Assembly: GCA_019454915.1 (NCBI GenBank)
Contig: JACFNM010000172.1
Location: 1-8,672 of the forward strand
DNA: 8,672 nucleotides
Direction: 5' to 3'
Source of the DNA: Chitinophagaceae bacterium
GTDB lineage: Bacteria; Bacteroidota; Bacteroidia; Chitinophagales; Chitinophagaceae
Part shown: positions 1 to 5,922 of the stretch, one piece after another
How the letters are laid out: each line of letters begins with the position of its first letter
How positions within the stretch are numbered: position 1 is the stretch's first letter
Notes under the pieces: generated by a model
What the model was told of the DNA's origin: nothing
Database searches by the model: none
What the model saw: the letters and a program-made list of their open reading frames with translations, nothing else
Position numbers and translations under genes: made by a program

Positions 1-1
1 C

Positions 2-1498
2 TTAGATCGGGTTTTAGATGAAGGATTAGATCGTAACAAACTTGAAAAACTTTTGCAGGAACGATCCCTTCATGCCATAACGCTAACCAAATCTAACGTT
101 CAGGAAATCAAAGAGGAGATGGACCGCGCCACAGCCAGAAAGCTCCAGCCTCATTTCATAGCCGACTTTTTCCTGACGGCATTCAAATCACTTGGAGGAT
201 CCTTCACTGAAAAAGAAAAAGGAAGATATCAGGTATTGCATGTACCGGCATCTATACGTAACAGAGACAGAATTATTGGAACCAGGGAGCCTATTCTCAG
301 AAGTTACGAACGAATCACTTTCCATAAGGAACTGGTTTCTGTACAGGGCAAGCCACTTGCAGCATTTGTTTGTCCTGGGCATCCTTTATTAGATGCCACC
401 ATTGATCTGCTTCTTGAAAATCAGATTGGGCTGCTTAAGCAGGGTTCAGTCTTAATAGATGAGTTGAATCCTGATAGTAAACCACGCATACTTTTCTATT
501 TAGAAAATAGCATTCAGGATGCCAAAAGATTGCCTGATGGCGGAAGACGTACCGTTAGCAGAGAAGTTCATTTTGTGGAAATGGACGAAACCGGTTCTGT
601 TACACAGGCAGGCTACGCCCCTTATCTGGATTACAGGCCTGTAGCCGAAGATGAATTAAACAAACTACTCCCAAAGATTTCCGAAATGCAGTGGTTAAAA
701 CAAAATGTGGAGGATAAAATAAAATCATTTGCCATTACCACTATTGCTAAAAATCATTTGGAGAGGATTAATAAAGGAAGAGAGTTTTTGATTGAAAAGA
801 CACGAAAAGCAGTAATGGAGAGGCTCACCAGTGAAATAAAATATTGGGATCACCGCGCACGCGACCTGCGTTTGCAGGAGGAAGCGGGCAGGCCCAATGC
901 TAAGCTGAATTCCAACGAAGCCCGAAAGCGGGCTGATGACCTTCAGGCAAGGCTTCAAAAGAGGATGCAGGAATTGGATGAAGAAGGCCAGCTCTCTCCT
1001 AAACCACCGGTTGTAATAGGGGGAGTATTAGTTTTACCTGCCCGTTTTGTAAACAAGGATAAAGAAGAAGATTTTAAGTTACAGGGATTTGTATCACCCG
1101 AAGAAAAAGCAAAAGTGGAACAGGCAGCCATGAAAGCCGTCTTTACTATTGAAGAGGAATTGGCCAATTCTGCAAGAGACCGGAGTGGAGAAAAGATTGG
1201 GTACGACATTGAAAGCGTTGATAGCCAAACCGGAGACCTGCGTTTCATTGAGGTAAAAGGGCGGAAAAAAGACGCGCTTACAGTAACGATAACTAAAAAT
1301 GAAATTATTGAAGCGCTCAATTTGCCTGACCAGTTTTTTCTTGCAATCGGATTTGTTGACGGTAAGCACGTGGATGTGCACTATGTCCAAAATGCTTTTC
1401 GGTACGAACCTGATTTTGGGGTTACCTCTATTAATTTTAATACACGGGACTTGCTAACCAAAGCAGTATTTCACAAGAAAATAATTCTTGAAGAATGA
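2..1498 (+). CDS. SNF2-type defence helicase, C-terminal part (5' end outside window), DUF3883 domain
   Basis: The frame is open from the first full codon (position 2), so this is the 3' part of a longer gene; 498 codons are visible. A TTG at 53 is an internal leucine codon, not a credible start. The visible part has no helicase motifs. It matches the C-terminal region of SNF2-type helicases found in Hma and DISARM (DrmD-like) loci. It includes a stretch reading RILFYLENSIQDAK near 490-530. A basic, charged, probably coiled-coil segment follows at about 820-990 (YWDHRARDLRLQEEAG, then an arginine-rich RADDLQARLQKRMQELDEE). Next comes PPVVIGGVLVLPARF near 1005-1050. The last part is a DUF3883/NOV_C domain (about 1190-1420) with GYDIES and FIEVKG. 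Its D (1205), E (1211), E (1250) and K (1256) codons resemble a PD-(D/E)XK nuclease core. The helicase assignment is inference from family resemblance and neighbours. The stop TGA lies 60 nt before the AbiEi start. Confidence 0.85.
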   Translation, partial: LDRVLDEGLDRNKLEKLLQERSLHAITLTKSNVQEIKEEMDRATARKLQPHFIADFFLTAFKSLGGSFTEKEKGRYQVLHVPASIRNRDRIIGTREPILRSYERITFHKELVSVQGKPLAAFVCPGHPLLDATIDLLLENQIGLLKQGSVLIDELNPDSKPRILFYLENSIQDAKRLPDGGRRTVSREVHFVEMDETGSVTQAGYAPYLDYRPVAEDELNKLLPKISEMQWLKQNVEDKIKSFAITTIAKNHLERINKGREFLIEKTRKAVMERLTSEIKYWDHRARDLRLQEEAGRPNAKLNSNEARKRADDLQARLQKRMQELDEEGQLSPKPPVVIGGVLVLPARFVNKDKEEDFKLQGFVSPEEKAKVEQAAMKAVFTIEEELANSARDRSGEKIGYDIESVDSQTGDLRFIEVKGRKKDALTVTITKNEIIEALNLPDQFFLAIGFVDGKHVDVHYVQNAFRYEPDFGVTSINFNTRDLLTKAVFHKKIILEE

Positions 1499-1507
1499 AA
1501 TAAATAT

Positions 1508-1539
1508 TTTGCATTAAGTACCTAAAAATGGTACCTTCC
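1508..1539 (+). promoter_or_regulatory. Putative promoter of the abiE genes (Bacteroidota-type -33/-7)
   Basis: TTTG at 1508-1511 and TACCTTCC at 1532-1539 are separated by 20 nt. The Bacteroidota consensus is a TTTG-like -33 box, about 19-21 nt, then TAnnTTTG at -7. The -7 match is partial: TA and the first two T are kept and the last two positions differ. Transcription would begin near 1546, about a dozen nt before the ATG at 1559. This is a pattern match only, and the gene may also be read through from the upstream helicase. Confidence 0.4.
1516..1537. promoter_or_regulatory. Candidate AbiEi operator: GTACC/GGTAC inverted repeat
   Basis: GTACC at 1518-1522 and GGTAC at 1530-1534 form an inverted repeat with a 7-nt A/T-rich spacer, flanked by AA on the left and TT on the right. 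The hexamer GTACCT also occurs as a direct repeat at 1518 and 1531, 13 bp apart. The element lies between the putative -33 and -7 boxes and overlaps the latter. AbiEi antitoxins studied elsewhere repress their own operon by binding repeats in the promoter through a winged helix-turn-helix, so an operator is expected here. Assignment of this particular repeat is inference. Confidence 0.5.
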
Positions 1540-1558
1540 GCAAAATTTTACTCTAATA

Positions 1559-2377
1559 ATGGTGGAAACTTCAGATATATCTGTGGCTGATTGGTTAGAC
1601 AGGGTGCTTGCCGCAGGAAGGTACAGTTTCTCTAAAGAAGCCCTTCAAAGTGAACTACCGGAATATTCTGATATTGCTGTCAAGAGAGCGCTCAACAGGC
1701 TTTCAATTAAAGGAAAGGTATTATCAATAAGCAAAGGATACTATCTTATCATTCCACCTCAGTATGCATCAAATGGAATTTTACCGCCTCATTTGTATTT
1801 AGATGCATTTATGAAGTATTTGGACAGACCCTACTATTTGGGATTATTAAACGCTGCCGTTTTTTTTGGTTCGGCCCACCAGAAACCACAGGAATATTAT
1901 GTATTCACTTCTTTTCCTGTATTGAGACCAACCAAAAAGAAAGGAACAAAAATAAATTATGTCAGCATAAAGGGTATTCCTGAAAAGCTTTTAAAAAAGC
2001 AAAAGACTGAAGCCGGTTACCTGCAAATATCTAACGAAGTTTTGACGGCCTGTGATTTGATACAATATGAAAAAAGGATTGGTGGCATTAATCGGGCTGT
2101 GGCAGTATTGCTGGAACTGACTGAAGTGATCCGGGTTGAATCTTTTACTCCGGAATTGTTGCAGCATACACATGTTACAGCTTTACAACGGCTGGGTTAT
2201 TTATTGGAAGAAGTGTGCCAAAACAAATTACTTTCTAATGCGCTCTATGAAGCGTTGCAGAAGCAGGGCAGGCAATTATTTCGCATTCCGCTGAAGCCGG
2301 GGAAGCGTACAAAGGGTTATTCTTCTGCTAACCGGTGGAATGTGATTGTAAACGTTCAAATAGAAACAGACGAATGA
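1559..2377 (+). CDS. abiEi: Type IV toxin-antitoxin AbiEi-family antitoxin/transcriptional repressor
   Basis: This is a 272-aa protein. Residues about 8-65 form a winged helix-turn-helix (VADWLDRVLAAGRYSFSKEAL, then VKRALNRLSIKGKVLSISKGYY). The AbiEi core follows: PYYLGLLNAAVFFGSAHQ at 91-108, CDLIQYEKRIGGINRA at 165-180, and a C-terminal RIPLKPGK...RWNVIVNVQIETD at 242-271. This order is characteristic of the family. In AbiE systems the antitoxin counteracts the nucleotidyltransferase toxin without stable protein contact (type IV) and represses the operon. The ATG at 1559 is preferred because the wHTH begins directly after it and the promoter-like repeat lies just upstream. There is no Shine-Dalgarno sequence, as is usual in Bacteroidota. 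It overlaps the toxin gene by four bases (ATGA), indicating translational coupling. It appears intact. Confidence 0.92.
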   Translation: MVETSDISVADWLDRVLAAGRYSFSKEALQSELPEYSDIAVKRALNRLSIKGKVLSISKGYYLIIPPQYASNGILPPHLYLDAFMKYLDRPYYLGLLNAAVFFGSAHQKPQEYYVFTSFPVLRPTKKKGTKINYVSIKGIPEKLLKKQKTEAGYLQISNEVLTACDLIQYEKRIGGINRAVAVLLELTEVIRVESFTPELLQHTHVTALQRLGYLLEEVCQNKLLSNALYEALQKQGRQLFRIPLKPGKRTKGYSSANRWNVIVNVQIETDE

Positions 2378-2985
2378 TACCCCAGGCATATATCATGGAA
2401 TGGCGTCAAAAAGTGCCATGGCAAACCAATGAACAGGTGGAACAAGACTTGATAATATGCCGTGCGCTGGCAGAGATATTCTCAGACGAATGGCTGGCTG
2501 ACAGCCTGGCTTTCAGAGGTGGTACTGCATTGCATAAACTTTGGCTGAACCCGCAACCCCGCTTTTCCGAAGATATAGATTTGGTACAATTGAGGGCAGA
2601 ACCGATAAAACCGACGGTGGAAAAACTGCAGACTGCATTATCTTTTTTGGGACAGGCCAGGGTGGTGCCTAAGAGAAACGGGATTCAGGTCATTTATCAC
2701 TTTGAATCCGAATTCCCGCCTCCGGTAAGATTGCGATTGAAAATAGAGACCAATACAAGAGAACATTTTTCAGTATTGGGCTTTGAAAAATTTTCTTTTG
2801 AAATTAACTCCTCCTGGTTTAGCCATTCATGTCAACTCACAACGTATAAGCCGGAAGAGCTGCTTGGTAGCAAGTTGAGGGCTTTATACCAACGCCGTAA
2901 AGGAAGAGACCTGTTTGATCTTTACAGAGGGCTGACACACGATAGCCTGACTATTGACACCGCTCAATTGCTACACAGTTACTGA
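2374..2985 (+). CDS. abiEii: Type IV TA AbiEii-family nucleotidyltransferase toxin, cut short by an in-frame TGA
   Basis: This is a 203-aa product of a gene whose family homologues normally continue about 60 residues further. All four sequence motifs of AbiEii nucleotidyltransferases are visible: GGTALHKLW (49-57), SEDIDL with the two metal-binding aspartates (D67, D69), RLKIETN with a possible third acidic residue (E125, about 121-127), and GRDLFDLY (177-184). Known AbiEii toxins transfer nucleotides to RNA; CTP addition to tRNA has been shown for a relative. The start at 2374 (MIPQAYIMEWRQKVPW) is chosen over an in-frame ATG at 2335, because it gives the ATGA overlap with abiEi and a typical AbiEii N-terminus. 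The 13 extra residues from 2335 look like translated abiEi sequence. The stop at 2983-2985 falls straight after LLHSY, where related proteins continue. Whether the truncated toxin is active is unknown. Confidence 0.88.
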   Translation: MIPQAYIMEWRQKVPWQTNEQVEQDLIICRALAEIFSDEWLADSLAFRGGTALHKLWLNPQPRFSEDIDLVQLRAEPIKPTVEKLQTALSFLGQARVVPKRNGIQVIYHFESEFPPPVRLRLKIETNTREHFSVLGFEKFSFEINSSWFSHSCQLTTYKPEELLGSKLRALYQRRKGRDLFDLYRGLTHDSLTIDTAQLLHSY

Positions 2986-3168
2986 ATATACATGAAGGCA
3001 GCGGTGGACAACCCTCCATCACAAAAAGAATTTATCCGGAATATGGAAAGCAAGATGAATGATGACGAGTTTTTAGGCGATATCACAGGACTGCTTCGCC
3101 CGGAAGTAAACTATAGCGCTGCAGAGGCCTACGCTTTAATCAAAACAAAACTGTTAGAACAAATCTGA
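2986..3168 (+). pseudogene. Detached in-frame C-terminal portion of AbiEii; possible 58-aa reinitiated ORF from ATG 2992
   Basis: After the TGA at 2983-2985 the same frame stays open for 60 codons to a TGA at 3166-3168. It reads IYMKAAVDNPPSQKEF, then FLGDITGLLRP, then TKLLEQI. This is the typical end of AbiEii proteins (NMExKMxDxEFLGD...LLRP...). Read through, the gene would be 264 aa plus the stop position. An ATG at 2992, six bases after the stop, could allow reinitiation and give a 58-aa fragment. No Shine-Dalgarno sequence is visible there. The absence of any frameshift or second stop suggests a recent point mutation, a sequencing error, or selection to keep the tail. Calling it a pseudogene remnant is the simplest reading; a split two-piece toxin is the alternative. 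Confidence 0.75.
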
Positions 3169-3169
3169 A

Positions 3170-5920
3170 ATGACAAAGAAGAAATTAATAGAAGTGGCAT
3201 TGCCTTTGGATATTATCAACGATGCATCTGCGTATGATAAGATGCCGGGTATAGGCGCCCATCCCAAAGGCATTCATCATTGGTGGGCGCGTCTGCCGCT
3301 TCCGTCTGCCAGAGCAATTTTATTTGCTTCATTGGTGGACGATCCTTCTTCGCACCCTGAAAAATTCCCTACCGAAACAGCTCAATCGGTTGAAAGAGAA
3401 CGGTTGTTTGAAATCATTCGAAAGCTCTGCCAGAAAAAAATTCATACTCATCCCGAAGTGTTTGAAGAAGCACACAAAGAAATTTTAAAACACTGTGATG
3501 GTAAACTGCCTACTCTGCTGGATCCCTTTGCTGGCGGAGGTTCTATACCTTTAGAAGGAATGCGATTGGGGCTTCAGGTACAGGCTTCGGATCTGAACCC
3601 GGTGGCCGTACTCATCAATAAAGCCCAGTTGGAGATACTTCCGGAGTTTGCCAATCAGGAGCCGGTAAACCCGAAAACCCATATTGAAAAAGCAAAGGAG
3701 AAATGGATATTGGGGAGAGGCCTGGCTGAAGACCTGCGGTATTACGGCAACTGGATAAATGAAGAAGCTAAAAAGAGAATCGGAAAATATTACCCGAAAT
3801 TAAAAATTGGCAACAAGGAACATAATGTGGTTGCCTGGCTTTGGGCACGAACGGTAAAATGCCCCAATCCCGCGTGTGGATGCCAGATGCCGCTTGTGCG
3901 TTCTTTTATTTTGAGTTCAAAGAAGGAACCCAATTTCTTTTCAGAGCCTGTAATTGAGCGCAATCCAAATGGAAACGAAATCACGGGGTACAAGGTAAGC
4001 CAGGGTTCACCTAAAATAAAGGGAACCGTAAACAGAACCGGAGCAACCTGCGTCTGTTGTGGTGAAGCAGTGAAATTAGATTATGTGAGAGAAGAAGGGA
4101 AAAACAACCGTATTGGAACTTCACTTATCGGAATCGTAGCTGATATGGGCAGAGGAAAAACTTATGTGAGCCCAACCAAAGAACAGGAACAAATTGCACT
4201 ATCGTGTAAACCTATTTGGAAACCTGAAACTAAATTACCGGAAAAAGCCCTGGGGTTTCGGGTGCAACTTTATGGCATGGATGAGCATTGGAAATTATTT
4301 TCATCCAGGCAACTACTTGGACTTTCAACCTTGCAAGAATTAATTCGGGAAGTGAAAAAACAAATTCTTAAAGATGGAGGAAGTGAAAAATATGGCGATG
4401 CATTGCAATTCTTTTTATATCTAACAACAGGACGATTGGTGGATTTCAATAATTCACTTTGCAGATGGAATAGTAGTAACGAAAAAGTCATGAATCTGTT
4501 TGGTAGGCAAGCCGTTCCTATGGTTTGGGATTATGGTGAAGCTAACCTTCTTGGAGATTCTGTAGGAGCATGGAAAACTTGTTATGAGTATATTTCAGAA
4601 TGTCTTAAAGTTGTTTTGCCTATTCAAGTTGAAAGTCAAAATGCAATTCAATCAAATGCTTCTAAATATGTTTTCTCAAGCCATGAGTTCATAATCAGCA
4701 CCGATCCACCATATTACGACAATATTGGTTATTCTGATCTTTCGGATTTCTTTTATGTATGGTTAAGAAATGGCCTACAACAAAAATATCCGGAACTGTT
4801 AAGCACGGTATTGGTTCCCAAAATGGAAGAGTTGGTTGCCTCCGATTTTAGATATGGAAGTAAAGAAGCTGCCAGAGACCATTTTGAAGAGGGTTTTAAA
4901 GAGGCGTTCAACAATTTCAGAAAAGGAATGGATGGCCGTTTTCCACTGACGGTTTATTATGCTTTTAAACAGGATGAAAATGAAGATGCTTCAGATGAAG
5001 AAGAATCTGGTTCGGGCGGCATCAACCTTACAACCGGTTGGGAAACTTTACTGGAAGGGTTGGTAAGCGGTGGTTTTCAAATTGGCGCCACCTGGCCCAT
5101 AAAAGCTTCACAAAAATGGCGTATGGTTTCCATGGGAACCAATTCACTAACGAGTTATATTGTATTAGCTTGCCGCGCCCGTCCGGATGATGCTCCGTCT
5201 ATTACACGCAGGGAATATCTTCAAATTCTGAAAAAAGAATTACCCCAGGCTATTGAAGTATTGCAACGCAGTAATTTAGCTCCGGTGGATATGGCGCAGG
5301 CTACCATTGGTCCGGGTATGGGCATCTATTCGCGTTATTCCCAAATTGTTGAACAGGATGGTTCCAGGATGAGTGTGCGCACAGCACTGTCTTTAATCAA
5401 TACAGCACTGTCTGAAATTCTTGCCGAACAGGAAGGGGATTTTGATACGGAAACAAGGTGGGCCCTTGCATGGTTTGAACAGAATCAATTTGAGGTCGGC
5501 GATTTTGGCGATGCCAACGCACTGGCTCTGGCAAAAAATACAGCCGTCAATGCCCTGACCCATGCAGGCATTGTAGCTTCTGGTGGAGGAAAAGTGCAAC
5601 TCATATCGCGCAATGATCTGCCGGCGGACTGGAATCCGCAGCAGGACAATAAATTAGTAGTGTGGGAGATAACCCAACATCTGATCAAACACCTGCAGGA
5701 GAAAGGAGAAACCGGAGCAGCAAAGCTTTACAAAAGTCTTGGCTCCAAAGCAGATATAGCGCGCGATTTGGCCTATCACTTGTTTACACTTTGTGAGAAA
5801 AAAGGTTGGTCGCAGGAAGCGCAAGCCTACAACAGCCTTGTACTTTCGTGGAATCAGATAGTAGCGGAATCGTATAATATTAAATCGCCCTTAGGCATTC
5901 AAACTAAATTATTTGATTAG
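3170..5920 (+). CDS. DUF1156 DNA methyltransferase (adenine-type, DPPY motif) of an Hma-like defence system
   Basis: This 916-aa protein begins one base after the frame-preserved abiEii stop (TGA-A-ATG). The N-terminal DUF1156 domain (about 3-80) contains GIGAHPKGIHHWWARLPL. The AdoMet-binding motif is LDPFAGGGSIP (D118-P127), followed by acidic D141 in SDLNPVAV. Cysteines C231, C236, C238 and C294, C296, C297 may form a zinc site. The catalytic motif is DPPYYDN at 512-518, typical of N6-adenine or N4-cytosine methylases. An acidic, low-complexity linker (DENEDASDEEE from 602) precedes a further methylase-like part (GWETLLEGL, then ATWPIKAS and SYIVLACRARP). The likely role is self versus non-self marking or modification-dependent defence with the helicase and ATPase. 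The target site cannot be read from sequence. Length fits the family. Bases 4321-4800 are distinctly A/T-richer than the rest. There is no Shine-Dalgarno sequence. Confidence 0.92.
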   Translation: MTKKKLIEVALPLDIINDASAYDKMPGIGAHPKGIHHWWARLPLPSARAILFASLVDDPSSHPEKFPTETAQSVERERLFEIIRKLCQKKIHTHPEVFEEAHKEILKHCDGKLPTLLDPFAGGGSIPLEGMRLGLQVQASDLNPVAVLINKAQLEILPEFANQEPVNPKTHIEKAKEKWILGRGLAEDLRYYGNWINEEAKKRIGKYYPKLKIGNKEHNVVAWLWARTVKCPNPACGCQMPLVRSFILSSKKEPNFFSEPVIERNPNGNEITGYKVSQGSPKIKGTVNRTGATCVCCGEAVKLDYVREEGKNNRIGTSLIGIVADMGRGKTYVSPTKEQEQIALSCKPIWKPETKLPEKALGFRVQLYGMDEHWKLFSSRQLLGLSTLQELIREVKKQILKDGGSEKYGDALQFFLYLTTGRLVDFNNSLCRWNSSNEKVMNLFGRQAVPMVWDYGEANLLGDSVGAWKTCYEYISECLKVVLPIQVESQNAIQSNASKYVFSSHEFIISTDPPYYDNIGYSDLSDFFYVWLRNGLQQKYPELLSTVLVPKMEELVASDFRYGSKEAARDHFEEGFKEAFNNFRKGMDGRFPLTVYYAFKQDENEDASDEEESGSGGINLTTGWETLLEGLVSGGFQIGATWPIKASQKWRMVSMGTNSLTSYIVLACRARPDDAPSITRREYLQILKKELPQAIEVLQRSNLAPVDMAQATIGPGMGIYSRYSQIVEQDGSRMSVRTALSLINTALSEILAEQEGDFDTETRWALAWFEQNQFEVGDFGDANALALAKNTAVNALTHAGIVASGGGKVQLISRNDLPADWNPQQDNKLVVWEITQHLIKHLQEKGETGAAKLYKSLGSKADIARDLAYHLFTLCEKKGWSQEAQAYNSLVLSWNQIVAESYNIKSPLGIQTKLFD

Positions 5921-5922
5921 TT

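Noticed and set aside
53..55. TTG at 53 as the true start of the first gene.
   Set aside because: The frame is open to the window edge with protein-like sequence upstream, and the visible part lacks the helicase core expected of the family, so the gene begins outside the window.
188..1390. Several minus-strand and alternate-frame ORFs of 60-121 codons inside the helicase gene.
   Set aside because: They lie wholly within a well-supported coding frame, resemble no family I recognise, and have no promoter or spacing of their own.
2335..2376. Upstream ATG at 2335 as the start of abiEii, adding 13 residues.
   Set aside because: The extra residues are basic and are read from the conserved 3' end of abiEi in another frame. 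The ATG at 2374 gives a four-base overlap and a family-typical N-terminus.
2983..2985. TGA recoded as an amino acid (alternative genetic code or selenocysteine).
   Set aside because: The helicase and abiEi end in TGA at sensible family ends, and the long methylase and ATPase frames contain no in-frame TGA. No hairpin typical of a selenocysteine element was evident by eye.
1499..3168. The AbiE pair as a recent mobile-element insertion.
   Set aside because: No terminal inverted repeats, target duplications, transposase or integrase remnants were seen, and the junction with the methylase is tight (TGA-A-ATG).
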